A DNA stretch of 64,000 nucleotides from positions 248,001 to 312,000 of the forward strand of contig VZSF01002935.1 of NCBI GenBank assembly GCA_013398295.1, written 5' to 3'. Positions 51,121 through 63,009 of this stretch are shown piece after piece (the first letter of the stretch is position 1; each line of letters begins with the position of its first letter). The notes under the pieces were generated by a model. It was given only the letters and a program-made list of their open reading frames with translations, ran no database searches and was not told the origin of the DNA. The translations under genes were made by a program, and so were the position numbers. The DNA comes from Chionis minor (Eukaryota > Chordata > Aves > Charadriiformes > Chionididae).

Positions 51121-51348
51121 TTGTTATTGACAATGAGATAGATCCTCTTTTAGGCTTTTCTTCAGAGGAGCACTGAAAATCAGCCACCGATATGTTTATT
51201 TGAGAGCTGAGGCTGGGGCAGAGAAAATAAACACTGTCAATATGTTTGGTGTTAAGGTGAATGGCATCAGGTCCTCCCAGTTTGACTTGTAAAGTCTCAG
51301 CAACTACGTTGCTGTGCGCTGGTGTTTTAGCAGGCCGTAGACTGGCCT
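51121..51348 (-). other. best candidate coding exon, extracellular-type
   Basis: The minus-strand segment begins after an excellent 3' splice-site-like sequence (TACTTTTCCCTTCCTTTTAG, AG at 51350-51349) and ends at GTATAA (GT at 51120-51119). The 228 bp stay open in one frame and are symmetric in phase 1-1, the pattern typical of exons coding for extracellular modules. The peptide has two cysteines (FLCPSL, DFQCSS), an Asn-Ile-Ser glycosylation-type site (INISV) and alternating hydrophobic residues suggesting beta strands. The frame stays open upstream into the pyrimidine tract, where it reads like a signal peptide only by chance of composition. I do not recognise the family. Chance cannot be excluded. 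Confidence 0.33.
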
Positions 51349-53541
51349 CTAAAAGGAAGGGAAAAGTACATGATGTTTGTACAGCTGAAAACAAGATGAA
51401 AAACCACAGGCCCCCTCTCACACTCCATTAGACCCTAAAGTCCATGGAGTACTGCACTCAACACATAAACACTCAGTTTGTGGAAAACTTTCTCAATGTG
51501 TGAAAGAAAGGAACAAAGCCTGGAGTCAGAACAATGAACATCTATGTATGAAGTGAGCAGCCAGTGCAAAACGCAACGGCAATGCTCAGTTAAACAAACA
51601 GCTGATACAGGAACACATTAATCACATTAATAACTCCCAATAAGAACCCTTGGGAACGAGTCTTGATATTCTGAGCCAGCTACGATGTGCGCAGTCTATA
51701 TAGATGATGCAGTTCTGTTCTTCTCACTTTTTATGAATGGAAATAAGAAATAATGCCTCTGGCGTACGCTGGCAGAGACCTTGGCTTGGGCAATAGGAGG
51801 GCCTGATTGTACGTGTACTTTACTGGCAACAAATCTGCTGCAATATTTTGTAAGAGTATAGTTAAAGAAAATCAATAAATAAACATGCAGACTCGATATA
51901 CAGTTGTGTATATTAGAGTTCTGCTATAGACTTTGTTCCACTACCTGGTGGAATAACAAGGTAGTACAGTCCTGTGTCATTACTTTGCAATAGAAAACAC
52001 AGGATATAGGGAAAATAGTAAACAGGAGAGTTACATTCTGCTGTAAAAAAAAAATCTCCTATTTTTAAAAGAGCTGTAAGAGCTTTTTCTGTCTTTCTCT
52101 TTGAATTCTCTGGGGGATATCTAGCTACAGATTTCCAGAACTGCTACAGGTTATGAGTCAGATGTGAAATCAACAACATGATATTAAGAATTATGCTGTT
52201 CAAAGCCTTGACCTTGACGAGCAGGAAGGTAACAGATGCAGTGTTTACAGCATTTGCTGCTGGATGAGCAGTCTGAGCAAAATAGCTTTGCTTCTCCAGA
52301 TTTGAGAAAAGATTAAGACCCCTTATTTCTATTCAGGCACCAGGATTGTTTTGATAGTGTACTTGCCGGTATTTCAGAGCACGGTATGCCTGCAAACAAG
52401 TAAGATCTTATTCTCCCAGACAGCAAATTTATTTAGATAAGGAAGATCAGCTGTTTAACTTGCATGGTTAGATTGTGTCACTGGAGAGTCTCATAACGTA
52501 TGGCCTCTTGTTCAATTACAGCACTTCGCCACTACTCCCTCGCCCTTTAGTCTGGGTGTAAGAGTTAGAGCTGCAGCAAAGGCAGGGTGAAACGAGCATG
52601 ACAAAAGAGAGAAAATATGCCTAAGCCTTACCAGCTGCTGTGAAGAAAGAGAGGCTGAAGGTTAACAGGAGTAGACAGGGCAGGAAGCAGCCACAGTTGG
52701 GAGGAATCTGAGAAAGAGATCCGAGGAAGAGATCACTTTGGGTTTCAGAATGCCTCCTTATTAGCCCACGAGGCTCCATGAATAACAGTATAGCTTCTGA
52801 TTAGTTTGTGACCAATTAAAACCTGTACAGAGTGAGAATGGGACTTTTAAACCTGCCTGTTTGTAGTCAGCTGCGGAGGAAATTGAATTGCAGGTGGTGA
52901 GCTGAACTTCAGTTGAGATTTTTCAAAGATCACCACTTTGCTGATGTCTTGAATCAGTTCTTCACAGCTGTACAGTACCCTCTTTTAAGGATAATTTCAT
53001 GAATGGTTTAAAGTTTGGTCTTGAAGAATACAACGTGACTCAGTCTTCCAGTGATTAACTCTAAAAGCTGAACCTCTAAATATTTTTCCTGACTTCCAGA
53101 AGTACTGAAACTCACTTTTTCCAGAAATTTTAGTAAGCTTCACCGGGTGCCACCATGAACTCTAAAAATCAAGCTGATTTTCACTGATGTGTGTATGTGG
53201 AGGAGGATTTAAAGAGCCTGACTGTAGAAAATCAAATGTACCTCTATGACCCCTGGCCATTATCTTCATGTAGCTCTTCTAATTTCCATTAAGAAAGGAT
53301 GAACTAATTTTGGTTTAGACTTGATTTGGAGGTGAGCTTGTCTACACCCCTTCAGTTTCACACATCATGAAAGCCAACATGTAAAAATACACATTTTTAA
53401 AATTTTACACTTTTCCCTGGCTGGAAGCTCACTTCGGACTTTCATTAACGTCAAGCAGAAAATAAAAAAAATATTATTGTTTTTTTCTAATGCATTACTT
53501 TATGATGTTATTGTAGCCTGATTAGAATTATCTTTTTGCAG
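51349..53541. other. spacer, nothing recognised
   Basis: AT-rich sequence with no repeat or exon-like segment that I can support. Confidence 0.5.
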
Positions 53542-53863
53542 ATAGTCCTTTCTTGGGGTGCTCCAGTGAGCTGTCCCCAAGGAAAAGCCTCTGCATGAGT
53601 CAGGGGATAGTTCACCTTAAAAATCCATCCCGGTCAGCAGTACGGACAAACTGCATCAGCATTAGTTTCCTCTATCCCACACATTTTTTGATGCTATGCC
53701 AGCAGGCTATGTACCCTAAAGAGCCTCAGACTTCAGGGCATATGGCACATACCTTCAGTTTTATGTCATACAAGCACCACGCTGGTGGGCTGCAGCCTGA
53801 CCCCCACGTTATTTCAAGAGGCACTGAAATGGGACCTCCTCCCCCATCCTGCCAAAAAATCAG
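53542..53863 (+). other. candidate 322-bp exon with consensus splice borders
   Basis: The left border is TTATCTTTTTGCAG (AG at 53540-53541). The right border is the perfect donor CAG|GTAAGT (GT at 53864-53865). One plus-strand frame is open from the first to the last base, about 107 codons, but the peptide (rich in Ser, Pro, Cys and His) has no recognisable domain. Another good donor, CAAG|GTGAGC, lies at 53968. These borders fit an exon of a long non-coding RNA at least as well as a coding exon. Confidence 0.27.
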
Positions 53864-54062
53864 GTAAGTATGTAGAGGGCCACATGGGCCCAGAGGAACC
53901 CAAGGGCCAAGCGATATGTAGCGAAGATGTGGCCAGTGAGCACCAGAGGGATCCTGCACTAAGCAAGGTGAGCGTGGGCCACTCGTGCCACCTGTCACAC
54001 TGGCTAATGGTTGTTCCCTGGGTACCCCGCGTGTCGAGACAGAGATGTTGCTTTATGGGCCA

Positions 54063-54117
54063 GTGACCGCTGCAACCCACTGTGACCACTGCCACCCACT
54101 GTGACCACTGCCAAGTG
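54063..54117 (+). repeat. 19-bp tandem repeat, about 2.9 copies
   Basis: Units GTGACCGCTGCAACCCACT (54063-54081), GTGACCACTGCCACCCACT (54082-54100) and the partial GTGACCACTGCCAAGT (54101-54116). The copies differ by two or three bases. The unit is GC-rich and contrasts with its AT-rich flanks. Confidence 0.93.
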
Positions 54118-55127
54118 ACCCTGGGACCAGTAGTGGCCCTTAGTGAACAAAGGTCCAGCATCACCCTCTCCCACTCTCAGCCTGCTCTTGCACCAGGCTT
54201 TGCGTTGCTGTTTTACAGAGCTGCTAATTTTTGTGACTTTATTGCAAGGCTGATGGTATATATAGTGTGTTTTTTTAATATTGCAGCAATTGCAATTATT
54301 ACAGTATTTCTAGCTGCAGGTTTTCAGAGAAGTTTTGAAGCGCTAGCATTTAATTATTAAAGATAAAAAAAAAATATCGAAGTTTATTTTGATGCTTAAA
54401 TCTCATGATTTAAGAGCCAATCTTGCTATTTGGAGATGACTCCAGAAACAAGGCATTATAAATGTAACAACAAGAAGAATATTACAAAGAGTTTAAATAG
54501 CCTTTTGTTCTTCCTCTTGCTTATAGTATTTCCAATTCATTACGTAAAAGACAAATTAGCAGCACACCTCTCAAAAGTTGCCTTAATTTCCTAAGATACA
54601 AAAAGTCCTGAAATAGAAAGAAATGTAAAGCAAATATTATCTGAGATAATAATCATGAATTCACATCTTAACCTGTATTTTTACATTTTGAAATTTAAGA
54701 TATATATTTTTGTTTAAGCTCTCTTTAGAAAAAATGTAAAGAAATGAGTGGCATTTGCTGAATAATGTTTAAACATTTTTGTAGCGTACCTCCCTTGCTG
54801 TCCCCCCTCCCTTTTCTTTTCCTGACAGTATTAAGTCTGTAACACAGAAATCCTCACATTCTCCAGATGGTAGCATAAATTTTCAGGTCAAGTGATATTA
54901 AAAATAGATAATAGCCCAGACCTCGTGAGTCTCTACAGAAAGACTAAACAGTCACAATAGGGAATATCATTGTTTTGGTTTTCTTTATGAGGTTTTATGT
55001 ACTCAGCTGTTTCTTCGCCGTGCTCTCAGTGCAGAGAGACCCTGATTATTCTGAATTCCAGTTCCACCTCACTTCCTACCCTTTATACTTTCTAAGCCCC
55101 ATGCCACACAAGTCAAGGGAAATATAT
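54118..55127. other. spacer, nothing recognised
   Basis: AT-rich sequence after the tandem repeat. No feature was recognised. Confidence 0.5.
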
Positions 55128-55305
55128 TCACACAGCTGCACCATCAGCTCCTAATGTGCTCTCCGTTGCCGATACTCCCGCTTCACACTTCAGAGTATTT
55201 ATAACCGGCAAATGAGTTCTTGAATAACCTGCTCTTACAGCTCCTTTGGAGGAATACAGTCCACTCCGGGGCATTTCACTGTTCTGATTAATGGATGGGA
55301 CGTCT
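55128..55305 (-). other. weak candidate exon
   Basis: A minus-strand frame of 58 codons runs from an acceptor-like ATTTTTAG (AG at 55307-55306) to a stop at 55130-55128. An internal donor GTAAGA (GT at 55238-55237) would give a 67-bp exon. The stretch keeps several CpGs (in CCCCGG, GCCGG, GCGGG and TCGGC contexts), which is unusual in this AT-rich setting. The product is not recognised. It could equally be a conserved non-coding element. Confidence 0.15.
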
Positions 55306-56171
55306 CTAAAAATCTACTGATAATAAACTGTTTTAAGCACAGGAAGTTTTGAAAGTGCGCCATAATAAAATATTTTTTGAGTAATCATATTTTGTAGGCA
55401 GACAGTAGCTGCCAGCTACGGGATTGAGCTTGTCTCAGATGGTTCCCCAGCAAGTCTACAAGGGACTATTAAAAAACAGGAGTAGCTTCAGGGGTGACAC
55501 AGAGCCTCAGCAGCTATTTAGTCTTTTATGTCTGGTTCTACTTGGGCCAGATCTTAAATAGATGTCTCTCACATGGCCATAGCCATTTGCGGTTCAGAAA
55601 AATAGCTTTTCAACCATGAAGGCTGCTTTTCACACCCAAGTGGAACTGGCAAATAGCCAAACCATGTGCATGGTTCATATTTACACAGTAATAACATTTT
55701 GGGAGAGAAAGAAGCTCTGTGGCTTATCAGTTTCCTTTGACCTGTATGCCTAGTACTTAGCTAGATATTTTTTTGTCAGTCCACACTTGGTGCTTTTTAT
55801 TTGTTCTTCAAAAGAAAGAAGTTAATGAAGATAATGATCATTCTTCCATGATGTCCTCTTCCAGTGGGATGGATACATCATTCATACCTTGACCTTGATA
55901 TCTGCTTTGTAGATAAACACTGCTGGGCAAAACACCGTAATGTGCTCAGGAGTTGCAGTGAGGAGCTATTTTTAAGAAACAGAGATAGGCTATGTCTACA
56001 TTAGCAACTACTGTAGCCCAGTAGGGGCAAACCTGGTGGGCAAAAAGGTTGGTGCTTAGGACCTGACTTCCATACTGTTCTCATTTCAGGGGGTTTACTT
56101 CAGTTTCTGTAACGGCTCTGACGCCTGGAACAAAAGCCTGTGAGCAGCTGGAGGTTTGATATTGGTCTCAA
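55306..56171. other. spacer, possible old DNA-element end
   Basis: Nothing firm. AGGCTATGTCTACATTAGC at 55987-56005 recalls a terminal sequence seen in old amniote repeats (GGCTATGTCTACACT), but no partner terminus was found. Confidence 0.35.
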
Positions 56172-56298
56172 GGTTTAATTTCATCTGAAAGGAATTCAGT
56201 TTGTGTGCCTTGAGGTTGCTCCACAATGTGACCCACGTGTGGTAAGTGGGGCCATTAGATGACTCTCTTCAAAAAAATTCTCCTGATCTAAACCACGA
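56172..56298. repeat. unclassified interspersed repeat, copy A
   Basis: This segment aligns with 63727-63860 over about 125 bp, by eye at roughly 70-75 per cent. Shared blocks include CAGTTTGTGTG, the CTCCA-AATGTGA stretch, TAAGTGGG, CTTCA and TCCTGA-CT-AAACCAC. It is not CR1 as far as I can tell. The orientation and family are unknown. Confidence 0.7.
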
Positions 56299-56699
56299 CA
56301 TTAATATAGGCCAGCATGTAACAGAATGGAAGCAGAGTTCCCCCCCTGAAATATTGCTTTTCCGATTTCAGTATTATGTGCATAAATTTTGAAATCGCCA
56401 ATCTGCAGCTACCAGGGGGTGGGTGAGGGAGAGCACATGAAACACAGGTGCAGGCTTCCAACAGCACAAAGTTGTCCGTGGTGCATCCGAATGGGCTCAG
56501 CAAGGGCAGATCTGCGGTGTGACAGCAGAGGACTGCACCTCTGAGCAACGGGACACGCCGTGGACCCCTAGGCATGGCGCCCCGGTTCATATCCGTGAGT
56601 CACATCGTAACGCCGAAACGCTCTCCGTAGATCGTGCTGTGCTGCCAGACGCAATGATAGCTGCAGCTCTGTAGAAATGTAGGATTTGTCACTATACAT
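56299..56699. other. spacer, moderately GC-rich
   Basis: Somewhat higher GC at 56390-56640 with several CpGs. The open frame there (56288-56590, minus) has no recognisable content. Confidence 0.4.
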
Positions 56700-57175
56700 A
56701 CATTCTATAGCTTATCACATCATAGCACTGCATCGCCTCTGCTGAATTGCCTTGTGTTCCCTTAAATTTCCCTCCATTTAAAGCTACTCCTGTTGGTATT
56801 TGCCCTTAAGTGCTTTTTGCCGGGCAGCTTTGCTTTACTGTTGGTTTTCCTGTATCAGAGTGATGTCCCCAGTTGTAAGGGCCTGCTCCTAAGCTCATGT
56901 TTTTGTTCGCTTCCTTTGTACCTACACTGGAGTTCCTGTTAGGCGATGCCCGAAGCGGCATGCGGTACTCCAGGTGTGGTCACAGCAGCCCTTTGCACCG
57001 GGACTTTGCAGTTATCTGTTGAGATCTGTGCTCTGTTCCTCTATTTACTCTTCCCCATGTTTTGTTTGCTCTCCTAACTGCTACCAGACATCAGGTTGCT
57101 GGTTTTAAGTGTCTGTCAACAGTCGTCACGAAATCCTTTCCCTGATCGGTGTTTTTCAGTCTGTGACTGAAGAAC
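56700..57175 (-). mobile_element. possible ancient CR1 fragment, minus strand
   Basis: GCGGTACTCCAGGTGTGGTCA (56961-56981) followed by AGCAGCCCTTTGCACCGGGAC, and TTTTGTTTGCTCTCCTAACTGC (57059-57080), match the complement of the ORF2 region in old amniote CR1/L3-like elements in order and spacing. Further right, GTGTCTGTCAACAGTCGTCACG continues the pattern. The sequence is highly diverged with no defined ends. It would be older than the other copies in this window. Confidence 0.5.
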
Positions 57176-60100
57176 ATACTTTCTACTGTTTTTGTCAACG
57201 CTCCCCTTGTTATTTTCTGTTTATTTAATAGCCTGCTTAATCTCCTTTATCCATGCCTGGTTTTTATTCCAGGCTTGATTCATCTCCTTTGCAAGGGCAG
57301 ATGCAGCTTTTCCTGTCTGATAGGTTTCTTATATGCCCACTAGTTCATTTGTTCATCCTTTTAAGACATGCAGAGTAGGCGTAACATTAAAATTTAGTGC
57401 TGGTGACCATTATACAAATAACTTCTCTCTTATTAGTACTATTTTCATCTTATTTTGAGTTTTCATCAACCCCCCCAGAGCTGAATATTTCTATGCCTGC
57501 TGGTACTATTTTTCCTATCCAATCAAATATACGCAATCACCTTTGGTATTATTTACTGCTTTAAGTTATCTCTTGCTCTTAAGTAATGGGATTAGCAAAG
57601 GAAAATAGCTCCAGGTGAGACCGATATAAGAGTAGAGAAAAGGCATCTGAAAAAGGATTTAATTTGTGAGGTTTCTCATCACAGCTGCTTCAAGTTCTTT
57701 AGTAATTAAATTTTGCATAGATTAACAGTTCAGGACCAATTTGAATTGCCCTCAGTAAATAGCACAACTGTTTGCAAGTGGACATCAATATTTTCTCTGT
57801 GAGAGAAGATTGTATGTGGGAAGCAGCTGGAAATTTGTAACAGAAGTTTATCATCAGCACAGTATGTGTATTGCTTGATCCTTATACTTCTTCTTACAAG
57901 GAAATGAATAAATCAGAACTGATCACATGGTAAATGAGCTACCTTAAATATTCTCTGTTGCACTTCTCCCTTAATGACATCAGAAGTTTAGTGCATGTCT
58001 GAGAAGATGCTGGAGGAGCAATTTGAGTAAAGGAGGAAGAAAAATGCAGATATTCAGTTTAGGAAGGACTTTTGAATATGGGTAGTACCCAGTTTTAAAA
58101 ATAGACTCCTTTATCAGTATTAAGGTGAGCGTTTATAACAATGTGGTTCCTCTACTAACCAGACCTTATGTTTTTGTAATCTCCAGTTACTTGATTCTAT
58201 TGCAAAGAAACAGAATTTTGTTTTGCAAAGGGGTTGGACATTTAGCTGTGTATTAAACTGGCACAAAAACCTGGAACACTTAACATTTTCCAGAAACCAG
58301 GCTTCCCAAATGTCTTGTTTTGGATTGATGGTTCTTCGTTTGACAAAATGGAAACGTTTAATTTTCTTATGGTTTGTGTGGGCTAGATTTTGATCATATG
58401 TTATATGAGTATGAGGTAAACTAAGAAAAAAGTAAACGAAAAGTTATTTCAGAATAAAAATTAAGATATTAAATTGTGAATATAGCCTCAAGGCATGTTT
58501 TGAAATTGTCAGAAGTGCTGTTTTCTTCAGGATGAGGTTCCAGTAAAACAAACTCTTTCTCTCAAAATTACATAGTCTTACAAACAGGATTTGCATCAGA
58601 ATTTTTACTAATAAGCTTTGCAAGTTTTAAGTGATTTTCTTTCATCCTGAACCTTAGGCAAAGAAGGGCAGCCTGGCTTTTGACGCAGTCCCTAAACACA
58701 GCACCCCCCATTGCATCCCTTGCTAATTATTTGTTCTATTGTGATACTGTCTAAATAGAAAAAATGGCCATGTTACTTTTCTGCATGCTTGACAATTTGG
58801 TAAAAGAGACTGAGTAAGATAAAAACAAGCAAAAAAGAAATAACCTGGTAAGGAAGGGAGGAGAAACATTCTTATGCAAAAGTTTGTTTGTTTGCCTTTT
58901 TTCTCCCCCCTGAGCCTTTCCTTTTTTGTGTACATTTATCTCATCTCTCATAATTGGTGTCACCTGTCACTTTCATAGCCTCTCCAAGCTTCATTTCCAG
59001 TCCTCTAAACATGATCAGATTTTGCTTCTGACCTCACTAGGATCTACAAAGTTGTTATATTCAGGCTGCTTAACTGGAAGTCTAAATACAGATTTGGAGG
59101 ATTGTCTTTAAGTTGAAAATGCAGACTGCAGTGAAGGGAAACACAGAAGTCATATAGAATTTAGGAAATACCTGCAGACCCTGACAGGTACAGCCTCACA
59201 GTGAATGTTTTATGGTATACTCACAGAAAAGTCATATGAACGTCAAGAATGTTTTGAAAAATAGTAAAGGAGAAAATAGTTGTATAAAGACATAATAATT
59301 TATTTCAGAAATTGATGTAGTTGTTCAGTAAATAACAATTTAATGCAAGAATTCACAGCCAGCTACGATACTGCCAACAATCCTAAAAGTCTTCAAAATA
59401 AAATATCCAAATCCTGGGGCCGAGGGATGACAGCAAAAAGATAAAAGCAAAACAACAATACAAAAAAAAAAAACCCACGATGAAAAGCAGAAGCTCAGAC
59501 AGAGCCTGTGACTTGAGCAAAGCACAGCCTCACAGTGACAGCACTTGGCACAGAGTGCTCCAGCCTAGCTCCTTCACTGTGTATGTCGAAGTGATTTGAA
59601 AATACATATCTGAGGACTGAGCTTCTTAGAGAGACTGTAGTTTAACTTGGAACTGTTTCCACTTGGCATTTCATTTAGTCTAGTCCACCGTGGGTCCTCA
59701 ACGACTTTTGAGGATGGAGGGTCGAAGAGAAAGATTTAAGAGACTCCAGAGTGCAAACATCAGCTGCGGAATAGGACAGGACAAGATTTAGTACACTCAC
59801 AACACCTGAAATATAACCATGCACTAGGGGGTGAGCAATCATTTAAACAGTTACTCCCTATTAAATACATGTGCACGTTTTTCAGCCTAGCTTAACATTT
59901 TAAAAAGCCTTGGCTGCCATACCATGGCAGCTATGAAGCATGTACACCTCCCTTTAAAGACAGTGAACCACAGGCCATGTATTATTCTATATGCACATGA
60001 TCTAAATTCTTACAACTAGTTTAAAAAAAAAAGAAAAAAAAAAAAGAAAGGCTGTGGTACAAGCAAATACCACCTACAATATATACACGGAAAAAGTTTT

Positions 60101-61647
60101 CATCTGCTTTATGTTTTGATACGATAGTCTATATTTTGACTCCAGAGTGTGATGACTGTATAACTTTTCACATGAATTTCATTTTTCCTGTCAAGGTACA
60201 TTATTTTAAGGGTGACAATAACTTGGCTTCAAATGAGGTGAAACCATCACAGTGATAAATGAGTTTCTTGAGGAGGGAGGTTATACCCTGGGAATACACT
60301 TTGAAAGACCACACACCTCTGCTTAACCAAGCTTGTTAGCTTTACAACACATTACAAATACTCCTTCTAATGCACATGGCAGTGAAGAGACCTGAGCACT
60401 TGACTTTTGAAAATACAGTGTATGTTGCATGGGGAGATTAGTCTTGCTTTTCACACTGGCCTTTTGTGCGAGTCTGCTGTTTAACAGCTGAACGCTGCCT
60501 TTGGTCCCTTCCTTGTTCTGAGGATTATTTTTTTTTTTATTTTTTGTTTTTAACGTCAGATTCAAAAAAGACAGATCAGGCTTTGACATGCAACTTCTAG
60601 CTGTAGCCATGAGGGACAACCTCACTTAATTGCTGTAAAATTTGTATTGCAATACAGCGGAGGAAAACCCCATGCCAAATAGTATCAAATCTTTAGAAGC
60701 ATTTCTAGGCATCATTTTAATAGTTAATGAAACAAGCTGCTGAACTTCACTGCACATGTGATTATCGTGGTAAGTAATTTTTGTATTTCTACCCTGACAT
60801 TGTATGTAACAGAACTGAAACACAGGAAAAAAAGCCCTGGCTTAACCCCTGGATGTTCAAGAACATAACTTCTAGCCACCATGGAAAATATACATCATGC
60901 TGCAAATTTTACTTCTGTTCTCCCACAGCTTTTTGTACTTGTCATGGTAATGGCTCGATTAATCTTTGAGAGAGGCATCAAAGAATACTTATGTGGTGCT
61001 TTACTATGTTATATGCTTCACACAATGACTTTAAATGAGTTAACAGCACAGCCAAAAGATAGATTTTGTTTTTTAACCTTAATTTTCTTCTTCAAGGAGT
61101 TGCCCAAGGGACATACAGACTTGATTTTTCTGGTGATTAGATGCTGAAAGGTTTGGCAGAGCTGGTTTGTTTGGTAACGTACTTTCTGTAGTGTTCTTCT
61201 GGACAGAAACAGTAAGTTGAATGACAGATTTGACTGAGATATCTCAATACCTATTCTCATAGTGCAATCTCTGATAAATACCTTTCTCCTTTTCTTGTTC
61301 ACTTAGTCTCCCTCTATTTTCATGTCTTAGGAGAGCACTTTCAGGGCTAAGATGACCTAAATATAATGGAAATGGAACTCAACTGTCAGGTGCTGTTTTT
61401 CAGTGAAACTCTCCTGATCTGCTCAAAAACTTTTTTCAGATATTAACTACAGTGGAGTCTGAGAGCCTCACAGGTACTCACTGTTCCATGTTAAATGAAT
61501 AACCCAGTGTCAAGGCATTGGAAATCTGGAGGCAGTAGCATCATCCAAGGTTTGTCTTTGTGTCATCCCAAACCCCCGTTATCCTGGATGATAGCAAACT
61601 GGTCATATTTGGAACCAGGGGTCCTACTGCCAGGAGAGCTTTGAAGA
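57176..61647. other. spacer, nothing recognised
   Basis: AT-rich sequence with an A-rich run at 60021-60047 and T-runs at 60528-60540. A small hairpin with 7-bp arms (TCCTCAA/TTGAGGA) lies at 59696-59715. No exon or repeat family was recognised. Confidence 0.5.
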
Positions 61648-62026
61648 TGAAAAGGAGGCTGAGGAGAGACCTTATCGCTCTCTACAACTACCTGAGAGGA
61701 GGTTGTAGCCAGGTGGGTGTCAGTCTCTTCTTCAAAGTAACAGGCGATAGACTGTTAGACAGACAAGAGGAGATGGCCTCAAGTTGCGCCATGGGAGGTT
61801 TAGATGGGATATTAGGAAAAAATTCTTCACTGAAAGGATTCTCAAGGATTCAAACAGGCTGCCTGGGAAAGTGGTTGAGTCTCTCCTTCCCTGGAGGTAT
61901 TTAAAAGATGTGTAGATGTAGTGCTGGGGGACATGGTTTAGAGGTAACTTGGCAGTGCTAGGTTAACAGTTGGACTTGATGATCTTAAAGGTCTCTTCAA
62001 ACCATAACGATTCTATGATTCTATGA
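61648..62026 (+). mobile_element. CR1 3' fragment, plus strand, other subfamily
   Basis: A 5'-truncated CR1 of about 380 bp. It encodes [17 protein letters not shown] at the start (61651-61700), then the CR1 C-terminal region with a small rearrangement around 61840. It ends in the 3' UTR GTTGGACTTGATGATCTTAAAG and two clean octamers (62009-62026). Its C-terminal text ([22 protein letters not shown]) differs from the copies at 2206, 18957 and 27615, so it is a third subfamily. The frame is broken and non-functional. Confidence 0.94.
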
Positions 62027-62199
62027 GGAGGAGCAATTTTCTCAGTGGGACCTCTCCCTTCCAAATTGGGGGATGTCACCACTTCCAGGAATGAATGCAA
62101 ACCCACTCTGTCATGAAGGTCACCCCAAGCCCTTTCCATATGTTTTGACAGATATTTGGGAAACTGATGACATTGAGAGAAGGGGAAGGAAAAGAAACA

Positions 62200-62560
62200 G
62201 ATCTGACACAGAGTCTTGTACTTGAAGAGACCGTCCTCCCATGTGTGCCTCCCCTCCATTCTCAGTCCTCTCTGAAACCCCTGAAGTCAGGTTTTTGGGG
62301 GCTGGTGCCACCGGGGGAGGTTCAGTGGGTTCGGGAGCAGTGGTCCTGGCTGTGGGGGTGTCCCCCAGCCTGCCCTGCCCCTCCTGGCAGCGGAAACAGC
62401 CCAGCTGTGTGCCTTCCCTTGGAAAACCTGGAATCGGTGGCTGTAGGCACTCGCCCCTGCTCCAGCTCGGGTGGATGTGCCGGGCAGAGCCCAGTGTGCT
62501 CACAGGAGGTGGGAGACACTTTTGGGCAGGCAGAAGTGGGAAATCAGGATTGGCCCAAAC
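62200..62560. other. GC-rich patch
   Basis: About 360 bp of GC-rich, CpG-containing sequence next to a CR1 and before an AT microsatellite. Long frames are open on both strands (152 codons minus, 154 and 141 codons plus), which is what GC-rich DNA gives by chance. The peptides are rich in Pro, Gly, Ser and Cys without a recognisable domain. I make no gene call. Confidence 0.45.
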
Positions 62561-62584
62561 ACTTGCTTCTCCTTTCACACAAGT

Positions 62585-62622
62585 TATATATATACATATT
62601 TATATATATTTATATGTATTCA
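62585..62622 (+). repeat. (TA)n-rich microsatellite
   Basis: Alternating TA with scattered C, T and G interruptions. Confidence 0.85.
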
Positions 62623-63009
62623 AAAATATAGAAGTCTATGTGAATTTCTTTTTTTTTCCCCCGTGAAAGATGGGACCTACCCGCAGCAATGCGTGCCAGA
62701 TATAACACAGGCAGGTGCTGTGCAAACTTCCCACTGCGGCTCCGTCAATGCCCCTCAGTCCGGGCTGGTTATGATCTCGAGGCTCTCGTGATGGACGGAG
62801 TGGTGGTTTTATGAAGTGCATAAATGCCGGCTGCCACTCGCTCCCACTCACCATACGCCGTACACCGGGAGGTAGGAGAGCAGAACACTGAGCCTTTCTG
62901 CCCCCAGCATCCACACTAACCCTGATCAATTAGCACCTGCTTTCGGGTCCCGGTCTCTCCTGCTGCCCAGACATACCTACACAAGCACTTCTGGGCCACT
63001 CACACCTGC

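Noticed and set aside
61560..61904. 114-codon plus-strand open frame
   Set aside because: Most of it is a CR1 3' fragment read partly out of the natural frame.
62120..62666. Overlapping frames of 141-154 codons on both strands
   Set aside because: GC-rich sequence lacks stops by composition. No domain, splice border or codon pattern favours one frame.
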